From assembly GCF_003298505.1 (NCBI RefSeq), contig NZ_QNGB01000001.1, forward strand, positions 62,001 to 126,000: DNA of 64,000 nt, read 5' to 3'. The translations under genes were made by a program, and so were the position numbers. This stretch comes from Roseovarius sp. TE539 (GTDB lineage: Bacteria > Pseudomonadota > Alphaproteobacteria > Rhodobacterales > Rhodobacteraceae). This document shows, one piece after another, positions 42,432-52,204 of this stretch. Below the pieces are notes generated by a model. It saw only the letters and a list, made by a program, of their open reading frames with translations. It was not told the origin of the DNA and did no database searches. Each line of letters begins with the position of its first letter. The first letter of the stretch is position 1.

Positions 42432-43688
42432 GTGCGACAGTCACAAGCAATGCCAGAAACTGTTGTGGTCATCGGTGCCGGCATCTGCGGTGTGTCCACG
42501 GCGATCTGGCTGCAGCGCGCAGGCCATCGCGTGACACTGATCGACCGGGCCGCGCCGGGGGCAGGGGCGTCTTACGGGAATGCCGGGCTGATGGCCCAAT
42601 GGGCCCTTGTTCCGGTTTCGACGCCCGGCTTGATCCGCACCGGATTGAAATACCTTGCCGATCCGGGCTCGCCGCTTTTCCTGCAATGGCGCCGCCTGCC
42701 GGAAATGTTACCGTGGCTCGCGCAATTTTCCCTGCGTGCCAATGACCGCGACACACGCCATACAGCGCAGGCTCTGCTTCCGCTCGTCGGCGACAGCGTT
42801 GATCAGCACCGGGCGCTCGCCGCGGGGACCGGCGCCGAGAAATGGCTGCAGGACAGCGATGTAAGCTTTGCCTACCCCACGCGCGCCGCCTTCGATGCGG
42901 ACCACTATTCCTGGGCGCTGCGAGAGGAGGCCGGCCTGCGGCCCGAAATCGTCGAAGGCGCGAAGGTTCAGGAAGCCGAGCCGATCCTCGGCGATGCGAT
43001 CCGGTGTCTGGCGGTCCTGCGTGGTCATGGCCACATTGCCGATCCGGGTGCCTATGTCACCGCCCTGGCACGGGGATTCGAGGGAATTGGCGGGCATATC
43101 GTCCGGGCCGATGTGAAGGATGTCCAGATCGAGAACGGGCAGATCGCCGCGGTGGACACGGATGCCGGGCGCTTCGCCTGCGGCCGGGCCGTGCTTGCTG
43201 CTGGCATTCACTCACGGCCGCTCATGCGAAAACTCGGCCTCAAGGTGCCGCTGATCGCCGAGCGTGGCTATCACCTGATGTTCCGCAACCCGTCGCAAAT
43301 GCCACGCAACCCGATGATGATGACCACCGGCAAGTTCGCCGTCACGCCCATGCAGGGCGGGCTGCGCTGTGCCGGGACGGTTGAATTCTCCCATCCCGAT
43401 GCCCCCCCTTCGCCCAAGCCTCTGCGCTTGTTGCGCCGGCATGCGGCACGTGCCTTCCCCGGCTTGCGGCATGACGCGGTTGAGGAATGGGTGGGCAGCC
43501 GCCCTTCGACACCCGACAGCCTGCCATTCATAGGCGAAATCGGGGCAACCGGCATTTTCGCCGCCTTCGGTCATCAGCATGTCGGCCTCACGGCCGGCCC
43601 CAAGACCGGGCGCTGGGTGGCCGGGCTGATTTCGGGTCAGCCGCCCAACACGGATCTTTCGCCCTACGATCCTTGCCGCTACGGCTGA
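42432..43688 (+). CDS. D-amino-acid dehydrogenase-type FAD oxidoreductase (DadA-like)
   Basis: This is a flavoprotein of 418 residues of the DadA/glycine-oxidase family. The FAD motif VIGAGICGVSTAIWLQRAGHRVTLID starts near residue 12 and the second FAD-region motif LIAERGYHLMF near 274. The C-terminal signature WVGSRPSTPDSLPFIG...FAAFGHQHVGLTAGPKTGRWVA contains the final flavin-contacting Gly-rich loop. The substrate is most likely a D-amino acid, but relatives oxidise hydroxyproline or N-methyl amino acids. The GTG start at 42432 has AGGAG with six bases of spacing, whereas the ATG six codons later has none. Confidence 0.85.
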   Translation: MRQSQAMPETVVVIGAGICGVSTAIWLQRAGHRVTLIDRAAPGAGASYGNAGLMAQWALVPVSTPGLIRTGLKYLADPGSPLFLQWRRLPEMLPWLAQFSLRANDRDTRHTAQALLPLVGDSVDQHRALAAGTGAEKWLQDSDVSFAYPTRAAFDADHYSWALREEAGLRPEIVEGAKVQEAEPILGDAIRCLAVLRGHGHIADPGAYVTALARGFEGIGGHIVRADVKDVQIENGQIAAVDTDAGRFACGRAVLAAGIHSRPLMRKLGLKVPLIAERGYHLMFRNPSQMPRNPMMMTTGKFAVTPMQGGLRCAGTVEFSHPDAPPSPKPLRLLRRHAARAFPGLRHDAVEEWVGSRPSTPDSLPFIGEIGATGIFAAFGHQHVGLTAGPKTGRWVAGLISGQPPNTDLSPYDPCRYG

Positions 43689-43701
43689 GCGGGGCATCCT
43701 C

Positions 43702-44244
43702 TTACTGCTCCGCGGCGGCGCGCAGGGCCTCCATCTTGCCGGTCAGGACCTTGTGATACCGATCGTTGATCAGTTTTCCCGCCTCGTCGAATTCATTCTC
43801 GGCACCGGCAATACAAAGCATCGGCCCAGGCAGAACATGCGCCTGAAGCGGAACAAGGCAGCTCATCAGCATGAACTGCCCGGTCTCGCCCCCGGTGCGG
43901 CCGGCATTGGCTGACATCGTTACGGTCAGCTTGTTCTTGAAAACCGGCCCCTTGACGCGGCTGATCCAGTCAAGCGCGTTCTTCATGACACCGGTGATGC
44001 CCTTGTTGTACTCAGGCGAAGAGATCACGATCGCATCGGCGTTGCGCAGGTGATCGGCCAGGACATGCACCGCTTCCGGCACCCCGCGGGAGGATTCAAG
44101 ATCACCGTCATAGAGGGGCAGGTTCAGGTCCGCCTCGACAACCTCGGCGGGTCCGAAGGCATGAACCGCCTCGCGCAGGAGCATCCGGTTGAAGGATCCG
44201 GCCCGTAGTGATCCCGAGATCGTTACAAGCTTTGGCGTCGGCAT
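43702..44244 (-). CDS. NADPH-dependent FMN reductase
   Basis: This flavodoxin-like fold quinone/azo/FMN reductase has 180 residues. The phosphate loop GSLRAGSFNRML near residue 11 and SPEYNKGITGVMKNALDWISR near 75 identify the family. It probably detoxifies quinones or supplies reduced FMN. It is convergent with the DadA-like gene and lies downstream of the LysR gene on the same strand, but an intrinsic terminator (44345-44373) separates them. Start ATG at 44244 was chosen because the family begins with the KLVTISGSLR strand. Confidence 0.9.
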   Translation of the reverse strand: MPTPKLVTISGSLRAGSFNRMLLREAVHAFGPAEVVEADLNLPLYDGDLESSRGVPEAVHVLADHLRNADAIVISSPEYNKGITGVMKNALDWISRVKGPVFKNKLTVTMSANAGRTGGETGQFMLMSCLVPLQAHVLPGPMLCIAGAENEFDEAGKLINDRYHKVLTGKMEALRAAAEQ

Positions 44245-44344
44245 GGGGTCTTGTCTCCATTCTTGTGTTTGCTGCCCCCTATCTGGCCCCGGTCGACGCC
44301 GAGGCAAGGCATACGGGGCGCACATGCGATGTGCGACAGACGGC

Positions 44345-44373
44345 AAAAAAGCCCGGCTGCGGGACAGCCGGGC
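44345..44373 (-). terminator. Rho-independent terminator of the LysR gene
   Basis: A perfect 9-bp stem GCCCGGCTG / CAGCCGGGC with a 5-base loop; on the minus strand it is followed by TTTTTT. It lies 31 bases after the LysR stop and ends its transcript before the FMN reductase gene. Confidence 0.9.
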
Positions 44374-44403
44374 CAGGTAGCCATTGCTGGCGGGGGAAGA
44401 CGG

Positions 44404-45309
44404 TTACCAGTCTGCCGGCCCCTTGTCCGCAAAGGACTGGACAAGGAAATCAATGAAGGCGCGCACCTTTGGCTGGGTAAAACGGCCGGGAGGATAGACA
44501 GCATAAATGCCCTGTTTCTCAAGGGGGAGATCGGGAATTGCATCTTCCACCAGCCCTTTCTCCATCGCACCGGCGTAAAGGAAACTGGGCAGATAGGCGA
44601 TCCCAAGACCCGAGATCGCCGCATTCAGAAGCGATTGCCCGTCATTCACCGAAAGCCCGCCGGCGGTGCGCACCTGTCGCTTTTCGCCCGATGGTGCGGT
44701 CAGCTTCCAGACGGCGCCGCCCGACTGGCTGGAATAATGCAGGAGCTTGTGTTCATTGAGGTCGTCGATTTTCTGCGGACGTCCGAATTTCTGGAAATAG
44801 GACGGGCTCGCGATCATGCGCTTGGTGGTCTCGGTCAGCTTGCGGGCGCGCAGCGTGCTGTCCTCCAGTTCACCGATGCGCACCGCCATGTCGAAACCTT
44901 CCGATATCAGCTCCACGTAGCGGTTGTTGAGCACCATGTTCACCGTGATATCGGGAAATTCCTCGAGAAACTCGCCCAGCACCGGGCTGAGATGATTGAC
45001 CCCGAAATCCGTAGCCACGGAAATGCGCAGAAGGCCGGACGGGTCCGATTGCATCGAACTGACCAGCGCATCCGCCTCACCGGCATCGTTGAGCACCCGC
45101 AACGCGCGGTCGTAATAGGCAAGGCCGATCTCCGTCGGACTGACCCGCCGGGTCGTGCGGTTGAGAAGCCGCGCACCGAGCCGCGCCTCAAGCGACGAGA
45201 CATGCTTCGACACCGCCGATTTGGAAATGCCCATCTTGCGCGCCGCATCGGTGAATCCGCCCTGGTCCACGACGGTGGCGAAAGCTTCCATTTCGGTCAG
45301 TCGGTCCAT
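44404..45309 (-). CDS. LysR-family transcriptional regulator
   Basis: This regulator is 301 residues. The N-terminal winged helix-turn-helix is clear (EAFATVVDQGGFTDAARKMGISKSAVSKHVSSLEARLGARLLNRTTRRVSPTEIG, residues about 8-62), followed by a periplasmic-binding-like ligand domain (about 90-295). It belongs to the group that includes YafC/AaeR-like regulators, whose targets are often oxidoreductase or detoxification genes. The FMN reductase directly downstream is a candidate target, but a terminator lies between them. A 20-bp palindrome lies 117 bases upstream (45426-45445). Confidence 0.93.
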   Translation of the reverse strand: MDRLTEMEAFATVVDQGGFTDAARKMGISKSAVSKHVSSLEARLGARLLNRTTRRVSPTEIGLAYYDRALRVLNDAGEADALVSSMQSDPSGLLRISVATDFGVNHLSPVLGEFLEEFPDITVNMVLNNRYVELISEGFDMAVRIGELEDSTLRARKLTETTKRMIASPSYFQKFGRPQKIDDLNEHKLLHYSSQSGGAVWKLTAPSGEKRQVRTAGGLSVNDGQSLLNAAISGLGIAYLPSFLYAGAMEKGLVEDAIPDLPLEKQGIYAVYPPGRFTQPKVRAFIDFLVQSFADKGPADW

Positions 45310-45425
45310 ACCTCGATACCCTTGCTATGCGTACGGGGCACTGTATGGCGGGGAAATCTGGCGCGACTGCGGCATGCGCCCGACAATATCTGGGTCAAAC
45401 AGCGGATCGTTGATGACACGGAAAC

Positions 45426-45445
45426 CCGGAAACAGCTGTTTCCGG
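45426..45445. other. Perfect 20-bp palindrome between LysR gene and xseA
   Basis: CCGGAAACAGCTGTTTCCGG is fully self-complementary. It lies six bases past the xseA stop and 117 bases before the LysR gene start. It could be a terminator stem (7-bp stem and six-base loop, though without a good T-tract) or an operator for an unknown dimeric regulator. Nothing in sequence decides. Confidence 0.45.
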
Positions 45446-45451
45446 ACAAAA

Positions 45452-46945
45452 TCAGAAGAGATTGCCCTGTTCCGGCGGTGTCTTGGATCCGGACTGCGGC
45501 GCAGCACGTGCGGCGCGCGAACCCCCTCCGACGCCCAACCGCCCGTCGGCAAACTCTATCTCCAGCGCGATTGCCTTCTGGGCGGCTTTCTTGGTTGTCA
45601 TCACCTCCCCGTCGCCGCGCACCACCGCATAACCACGCCTGAGTGTGGCCTTGTAACCCAGCGTTTCGCGCAAGCGGTCCATCGCCTCGATCCGGTCCCT
45701 CAAGGCGCGGGTCTGCCGATGCCCCGCATCCGAAAGACGTGTCGCCAGCCCGGCAAGGTCACGTGATTTCTGTTCAAGGTCACGTTCGATCGCGCGCCGG
45801 TTCAACCGGGCCGCGACATTGGCAAGCCGTCCGCGATCCGTTTCCAGCGCCCGCCGCAGCAGTCCGGGCCGCAAGACCCCGGCGGCATCCGAAAGCATCA
45901 CGCGCCGGGCCTGTACCGAACGGATCAAGGCCGCGGGCAACCTTTCGGACCAGGTGTCGAGCCTCTGGCGCGGCGCCTCAAGCACGGTTTCGGGCCGGCG
46001 CAAAGACCGGGCCAGATCACGCAGGCGCTGCCCGCGCGCCGTCACTCCCGAAGTCAGAGCATGGGTCAGACGTGCTTCCTGATTGTCAAACCATGCCAGC
46101 AGGTCCATCCGTACAGGAACCGCCAGTTCCGCCGCCGCGGTCGGGGTTGGTGCACGCTTGTCCGACGCATGATCTATCAGGGTGGTATCCGTTTCATGCC
46201 CCACGGCGGAAATCAGCGGGATCGCGCTTGCCGCGGCAGCCCGCACCACCGCCTCTTCGTTGAATCCCCACAGGTCTTCGACCGATCCGCCCCCGCGCGC
46301 AACGATGATCAGATCCGGACGCGGCAGTGCGCCGCCGGGCGTGAAGGCATTGAACCCATCGATCGCCCGGGCCACCTCGGGCGCGCAGCGTTCGCCCTGC
46401 ACCGCCACCGGCCATATCAGAACCCGACGCGGGAACCGTTCCCGCAAACGATGGAGGATATCGCGTATCACGGCGCCCGACGGCGATGTGACCACACCGA
46501 TGACCTCGGGCAGGTAGGGCAGGGGCGCCTTGCGCGCGACATCGAACAGTCCCTCGGCGGCCAGCGCCTTGCGGCGCTTTTCCAGCATTGCCATCAGCGC
46601 GCCCATACCGGCGGGCTTGATGTCCTCGATCACGATCTGGTAGCGTGACTGCCCGGCGAAAGTGGTCAACCGTCCCGTGGCGACCACCTCCATCCCCTCC
46701 TCGGGTTGCACAGAAAGGCGCGCGGAAACGCCCTTCCAGATCACACCGGAGAGAACCGATCTGTCATCCTTGAGGTCGAGGTAGACATGCCCCGATCGCG
46801 GCCGTGACACGCGCCCGATCTCGCCCTTCACCCGGACATGGCCGAATTCGCCCTCGATGACGCGCTTGATCGCGCCCGAAAGTTCGGAAACCGAGAATTC
46901 GGGCGCGTTTTCACCTTCGGCGGGATGGTCGATCAGGTCGGACAT
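45452..46945 (-). CDS. xseA: Exodeoxyribonuclease VII large subunit
   Basis: This is the large subunit of the single-strand-specific exonuclease VII, 497 residues. The N-terminal OB domain spans about 15-115 (SVSELSGAIKRVIEGEFGHVRVKGEIGR), the catalytic domain follows with GVVTSPSGAVIRDI near 150 and RGGGSVEDLWGFNEE near 225 and VGHETDTTLIDHASDKRAPTPTAAAE near 260, and a long coiled-coil occupies 300-420. The start is M of MSDLIDHP; the frame upstream is open through the antisense of purD but has no family match. xseB is not next to it. Confidence 0.96.
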   Translation of the reverse strand: MSDLIDHPAEGENAPEFSVSELSGAIKRVIEGEFGHVRVKGEIGRVSRPRSGHVYLDLKDDRSVLSGVIWKGVSARLSVQPEEGMEVVATGRLTTFAGQSRYQIVIEDIKPAGMGALMAMLEKRRKALAAEGLFDVARKAPLPYLPEVIGVVTSPSGAVIRDILHRLRERFPRRVLIWPVAVQGERCAPEVARAIDGFNAFTPGGALPRPDLIIVARGGGSVEDLWGFNEEAVVRAAAASAIPLISAVGHETDTTLIDHASDKRAPTPTAAAELAVPVRMDLLAWFDNQEARLTHALTSGVTARGQRLRDLARSLRRPETVLEAPRQRLDTWSERLPAALIRSVQARRVMLSDAAGVLRPGLLRRALETDRGRLANVAARLNRRAIERDLEQKSRDLAGLATRLSDAGHRQTRALRDRIEAMDRLRETLGYKATLRRGYAVVRGDGEVMTTKKAAQKAIALEIEFADGRLGVGGGSRAARAAPQSGSKTPPEQGNLF

Positions 46946-47017
46946 GGGCGCACCTTGTGTCTGTGTCGCGGCCACCTTAGAACGCGCCGGAACAGAGGCC
47001 AACCGGGAGCAGCGCCA

Positions 47018-48283
47018 ATGAACATCCTGATCCTCGGCGGCGGCGGCCGCGAACATGCCCTTGCCTGGGCCGTGATGCAGAACCCGAAATGCGACAAACT
47101 TGTCGTGGCGCCGGGCAATGCCGGGATCGCACAGATCGCTGAATGCGCGGCGATGGACATCTGCGATGGCGCCGCCGTGGTGAATTTCTGCGATATCAAC
47201 GCCGTGGATTTCGTCATTGTCGGACCCGAGGCGCCGCTTGCCGCCGGCGTCGCTGACCGGCTGCGGGAGGCCGGTTTTCTGGTCTTTGGCCCCTCCGCAG
47301 CCGCGGCTCGGCTGGAAGCCTCCAAGAGTTTCACCAAGGAAATCTGTGATGCCGCGAACGCCCCAACCGCAGCATATGCCCGTTTCACCGATTGTTCGGC
47401 CGCGAAAGCCCATGTTCGTGACACGGGCGTGCCGATCGTGATCAAGGCCGATGGCCTGGCCGCCGGCAAGGGGGTAATCGTGGCCGAAACCCCGGATCAG
47501 GCAGAGGCGGCGATCGACGATATGTTCAGCGGCGAATTCGGCGCCGCCGGCACCGCGGTCGTGATCGAGGAATTCATGGAAGGCGAAGAGGCGTCCTTCT
47601 TCGTGCTTTGCGATGGCGAGACGGCCCTGCCGATCGGCACCGCGCAAGATCACAAGCGCATCGGCGAAGGCGATACCGGGCCCAATACCGGCGGCATGGG
47701 CGCCTATTCTCCGGCTCCGGTCCTGGATGACGCGGTGGCCGTGGCTGCACTGGACCGGATCGTGCGGCCCACACTTGCCGAAATGGCGCGGCGCGGGACA
47801 CCGTATCAGGGGGTCCTTTATGCCGGCCTCATGATCGCGAATGGCCAGCCCCGGCTGGTCGAATACAATGTGCGGTTCGGCGACCCGGAATGCCAGGTAC
47901 TCATGATGCGTCTCGGGGCACAGGCCCTCGACCTGATGCACGCCGCGGCCGAAGGCCGGCTGTCGCAAATGCGTGTGAACTGGGCGGACGATCACGCGAT
48001 CACCGTCGTGATGGCCGCACAAGGCTATCCCGGCACTTACGAGAAAGGCACCGTCATCCGGGGCCTCGACACCTGCCCCGAGGACAGTTTCAACATGGTC
48101 TTCCATGCCGGCACGTCCGAAAGGGACGGCCGTTTCATCGCCACTGGCGGGCGGGTTCTCAATGTCACGGCCCGGCAGGCGACCCTGGAACAGGCCCGTG
48201 ATCTCGCCTATGCGACGATCGAACAGATCGACTGGCCCGGCGGGCAGTACCGTGGCGATATCGGCTGGCGCGCTCTGCGCTGA
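47018..48283 (+). CDS. purD: Phosphoribosylamine-glycine ligase
   Basis: This ATP-grasp enzyme forms glycinamide ribonucleotide, step two of purine biosynthesis. It is 421 residues. The N-terminal motif ILGGGGREHALAW, the ATP-grasp region FVKADGLAAGKGV-like (VIKADGLAAGKGVIVAET, near residue 140) and the catalytic segment NTGGMGAYSPAP near 222 are diagnostic. It is divergent from xseA (72 bases apart), a known conserved pair in the Rhodobacterales. Confidence 0.97.
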   Translation: MNILILGGGGREHALAWAVMQNPKCDKLVVAPGNAGIAQIAECAAMDICDGAAVVNFCDINAVDFVIVGPEAPLAAGVADRLREAGFLVFGPSAAAARLEASKSFTKEICDAANAPTAAYARFTDCSAAKAHVRDTGVPIVIKADGLAAGKGVIVAETPDQAEAAIDDMFSGEFGAAGTAVVIEEFMEGEEASFFVLCDGETALPIGTAQDHKRIGEGDTGPNTGGMGAYSPAPVLDDAVAVAALDRIVRPTLAEMARRGTPYQGVLYAGLMIANGQPRLVEYNVRFGDPECQVLMMRLGAQALDLMHAAAEGRLSQMRVNWADDHAITVVMAAQGYPGTYEKGTVIRGLDTCPEDSFNMVFHAGTSERDGRFIATGGRVLNVTARQATLEQARDLAYATIEQIDWPGGQYRGDIGWRALR

Positions 48284-48333
48284 CCGGTGATTTTCTTGCA
48301 GTGCCGTGTGTCGCAGCGCAGACTGGGGCGGCG

Positions 48334-48960
48334 ATGACCGACTACAGCTTCCAGCCCGCGCCACTGGCAGATGAACGAACCTACACGCTGGTGGACCACC
48401 GCTTGTCCTGTCGAAGGTCAGGCGGGCGCGATGAATGGACACTCGACCTCTCGGATGTTGATCGCGCCATCCTGGTCGAGCACCGCCAGCGCGGCTTGGT
48501 CATGTGGCGGCTTGACCTGTTGAGCGGCGATACACTGCGCCGCGCTGCCCTCAACAGCAATGCGGGGCCCGGCGCTCTCGATGCCGAAACCTATCTCGGG
48601 CTTGTTCGCGATATCTGCACCGCGCTTGCAGAGGCACAACCCGGTTTCAAGATCGAGATCGGCGAATACGGCTCGGCACGCCGCGTCTTCTTCGCGATGG
48701 GTGTGGTCTGCACCGCCGGAGGCTTGGCGTTTCTGCTCGCGACCTTTCTGATCGAGCCTTCAGCGGAACGTATCGCGGTGGGCGCCGCGATGCTCTTCAT
48801 GCTCGGAGGGCTTGGCCTGATCCTGTTGCGCACCCACAATCCATGGCAGGATCCGGTCCGGATCGACGCTGAAAAGGTGCCGGCGCTGACCGATGCACTG
48901 AAGGAACGACAGGCCCGACGATCGCCCGTCCCCGCACACGATCCCGGCCATCCGGGCTGA
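48334..48960 (+). CDS. Hypothetical protein with two membrane segments
   Basis: This 208-residue protein has an N-terminal soluble region of about 115 residues (beta-rich, TYTLVDHRLSCRRSGGRDEWTLDLSD), then two membrane helices at about 125-148 and 154-170, and a short cytoplasmic tail. It is not recognised. It follows purD by 50 bases on the same strand and is convergent with the FG-GAP protein. The pattern (soluble domain plus paired helices and a Pro-rich tail) is common in small bacterial membrane sensors, but no function is claimed. Confidence 0.7.
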   Translation: MTDYSFQPAPLADERTYTLVDHRLSCRRSGGRDEWTLDLSDVDRAILVEHRQRGLVMWRLDLLSGDTLRRAALNSNAGPGALDAETYLGLVRDICTALAEAQPGFKIEIGEYGSARRVFFAMGVVCTAGGLAFLLATFLIEPSAERIAVGAAMLFMLGGLGLILLRTHNPWQDPVRIDAEKVPALTDALKERQARRSPVPAHDPGHPG

Positions 48961-48966
48961 GCCGTT

Positions 48967-49674
48967 TCAGCCACCGCACTCCAGTTCGGTCTGCACACTG
49001 CCGGGTCCGGAATAGGGGGCGATGTCACGCGGTGTCAGCTTGCCGGCCGAAAACCGGGTCGCTACGACGTTCCGCCAATCTGAATCGGCGGTGATAATCT
49101 CGGGGCCGTTTCCGCAATCACGGATGCCGCCGGCGATGAAATCCCAACCGATCTTGTGATTGGTCAGTCCCCCAAGGTCCGCGACATGATCCAGACCACC
49201 GTCTTCGTAGCGCCATACGCGCAAACGCTTGGCCAGATGCGGGCGATCCACATAGGCGATCTCGACCGATCCGTCACCATCGAGATCCGCCGCACCCACC
49301 GGGGCAAGCCAGCGATTCGGCCGGCCGATATGGGGTGTTGCGGCCCTCAGCCCGTCAGCATCGTAAACGCCAAGTCGCGCGCCGCGACTCACGCTGCTTT
49401 CCACCACGATCACCTCGGGGTTGCCATCGCCGTCCAGGTCCGCAAGCCTTGGTGCGACATCCTCGAAAACACGGGTTTCCGGCAGGGTCAGACGGGTTTC
49501 TTCGCCCCCTGCAAGCGTCAGCACCAGCGCCCCCCACTCTACCGCATCCCCCAGAACGCCGTGAGCGTAGCGCGTGGTCGGCGCGTCGTACCGGGCCGCC
49601 GTGATCTGTTGCGCAAGCCCCGGCGCCGCGCCCGTGAAAACGGCAAGAAAAACGATGAGAGGCCGCCAGCCCAC
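48967..49674 (-). CDS. Secreted FG-GAP/VCBS repeat protein
   Basis: This is a predicted exported protein of 235 residues with a signal peptide (PLIVFLAVFTGAAPGLAQ). It contains beta-propeller blade repeats with calcium-binding-like motifs ADLDGDGNPEVIVVES and AADLDGDGSVEIAYVD. The role is unknown; proteins of this type usually bind partners or ions at the cell surface. The start is taken as GTG at 49674 because it gives a normal signal peptide. It lies four bases after the ferredoxin stop and may be co-transcribed with it. Confidence 0.78.
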   Translation of the reverse strand: MGWRPLIVFLAVFTGAAPGLAQQITAARYDAPTTRYAHGVLGDAVEWGALVLTLAGGEETRLTLPETRVFEDVAPRLADLDGDGNPEVIVVESSVSRGARLGVYDADGLRAATPHIGRPNRWLAPVGAADLDGDGSVEIAYVDRPHLAKRLRVWRYEDGGLDHVADLGGLTNHKIGWDFIAGGIRDCGNGPEIITADSDWRNVVATRFSAGKLTPRDIAPYSGPGSVQTELECGG

Positions 49675-49678
49675 GCGC

Positions 49679-50504
<826 letters not shown>

Positions 50505-50586
50505 CAGGCCCGGCACTGGGTGCTTTCCCGGCCCTGTGAAAACCGCTACGATGGCGTCAAAACAAAAGCCCCAGAGGCACGAGCAG

Positions 50587-51123
50587 ATGATCCGCACCCT
50601 GACATTGTCGCTTATGGCCACCGGCCTGCTCGCGGCATGCGAAACCACTCTTTCGGTGCCGGAATTGACCGAGCCGGACCTTGTGCAGAGCCTGGCCGAG
50701 GCTCCTCCCGGCGCCGCGCCCGGCACCTGCTGGGGCAAGGACGTCACCCCGGCGGTGATCGAGACGGTCACGGACCAGGTGCTGGTGCAACCCCCGCGGG
50801 TCCGGGTGGACGGCACCGTCGAAAAGCCCGCGATCTACCGGACCGAAACCCGCCAGGCGATCGTCGAGGAACGCAACGTGACTTGGTTCGAAACGCCTTG
50901 CGCCGATGTCCGCACCCCCGATTTCATCGCCTCGCTTCAACGCGCCCTGAAGGCGCGCAACCTCTATCGCGGCCCGGCCAACGGCCGGATGGACGCCCGC
51001 ACCCGTGCCGCCATACGCCGTTACCAGAAACCCGAAGGTCTGGATTCCGGCATCCTTTCGCTGGCGGCCGCGCGCCGTCTGGGCCTCGTGGCCGTGGAGC
51101 GCCCCGGCAAGGAGGCGACCTGA
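50587..51123 (+). CDS. Lipoprotein with C-terminal peptidoglycan-binding domain
   Basis: This is a 178-residue predicted lipoprotein: signal peptide LMATGLLAAC (lipobox LLAAC at residues about 14-18). The middle holds a short domain with two conserved Cys (CWGKDVTPAVIETVTDQVLVQPP and ETPCADVRTPDF), and the C-terminal 60 residues form a peptidoglycan-binding type 1 domain (SLQRALKARNLYRGPANGRMDARTRAAIRRYQ). It probably tethers the outer membrane to the wall. It lies downstream of the OB-fold gene with 82 bases between, probably from its own promoter. Confidence 0.85.
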   Translation: MIRTLTLSLMATGLLAACETTLSVPELTEPDLVQSLAEAPPGAAPGTCWGKDVTPAVIETVTDQVLVQPPRVRVDGTVEKPAIYRTETRQAIVEERNVTWFETPCADVRTPDFIASLQRALKARNLYRGPANGRMDARTRAAIRRYQKPEGLDSGILSLAAARRLGLVAVERPGKEAT

Positions 51124-51235
51124 TTGCACCGGCCGCGCCCGTGACCGGGCAACCCGGTTTGACCCACCTCAAGGCAGATGCCGTCTTGATGGCGCATCCT
51201 GCCCGCAGAGTCACGAAAGCGGGAAGAGAGGGGCC

Positions 51236-52204
51236 ATGACCGATCCTGACACACGCAGCCGCATCCTGAACAACGCGATCCGTGCGCCCTCGAGCCACAA
51301 CACCCAGCCATGGATATTCAGCCTCGCGGGTGACGATATCAATCTTTTCGCGGACCGCACCCGCGCGCTGCCCGCCAATGATCCCGACGATCGGGAACTG
51401 ACCATAAGTTGTGGCTGTGCGCTGATGGCCCTGCGTGTGGCCGCGGCTGGCGAAGGCTGCGGCACAAGGATTGCGCTCCTTCCAGACAAGGACGATCCCG
51501 ATCTTCTCGCCCGTATCACGCTGATCGGCGATCCCGAGTCCGGTCTGGCTCCGCTCGCACCGCTGCTGGCGCAAAGACAGACATACCGCAAGGGCTTTGA
51601 CGGACGGCCGGTGCCGGAGGATGCGCGGGATGCGCTGATCGCGGCCGCCACCGCCGAAGGCGCGTGGCTTGTCCCGGTCGAGGATGATGCGGACCGCCAC
51701 AAGGCCGCCGATCTCGTGGCCCGCGGCGATGAGGAGCAATGGGGCGATCCGGCATGGCGGCGCGAACTGGCTGCGTGGATGCACCCCCGCCGGACGGGCG
51801 ACGGGCTGACCCTGCCTTGGTTGACGATCCCGGTGGCGCAACTGGTGGTGCGCAGCTTCGACATGGGCAACGGTGTGGCCGCTCGTGACGAGGAACTGGC
51901 CGAGCACTCGCCGTTGCTGACTGTCCTGGGGACCGAAGGCGACACCGTTGCCGATTGGATCGCCGCGGGTCAGGCGCTCCAGAACCTGCTCCTGACCGGG
52001 GTTCACGCGGGGCTTCAGGGCTCCTATCTCAACCAGCCGGTGCAGGTGGCGCGGCTCAGGCCCGAACTCGGGAAACTGACCGGAAGGCCCGGGCATCCGC
52101 AGATCCTTTTGCGCATGGGGTACCCGGAAGAGATCCTGCCCCTCTCGCCGCGGCGCCCCTTGAAGGAAGTTGTGGAAAACGCCCCCGGACCGGACCGGCC
52201 TTGA
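51236..52204 (+). CDS. Acg-type nitroreductase-fold protein
   Basis: This is an FMN-binding nitroreductase-fold protein of 322 residues, related to the Acg family. The N-terminal motif NNAIRAPSSHNTQPWIF near residue 12 is the FMN-loop signature, with a second half-domain around GVHAGLQGSYLNQPVQV near 260 and the end PGHPQILLRMGYPEE. These proteins are thought to store FMN or reduce nitro compounds during stress; activity is unknown. The ATG at 51236 is preceded by GAGAGGGG. Confidence 0.85.
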   Translation: MTDPDTRSRILNNAIRAPSSHNTQPWIFSLAGDDINLFADRTRALPANDPDDRELTISCGCALMALRVAAAGEGCGTRIALLPDKDDPDLLARITLIGDPESGLAPLAPLLAQRQTYRKGFDGRPVPEDARDALIAAATAEGAWLVPVEDDADRHKAADLVARGDEEQWGDPAWRRELAAWMHPRRTGDGLTLPWLTIPVAQLVVRSFDMGNGVAARDEELAEHSPLLTVLGTEGDTVADWIAAGQALQNLLLTGVHAGLQGSYLNQPVQVARLRPELGKLTGRPGHPQILLRMGYPEEILPLSPRRPLKEVVENAPGPDRP

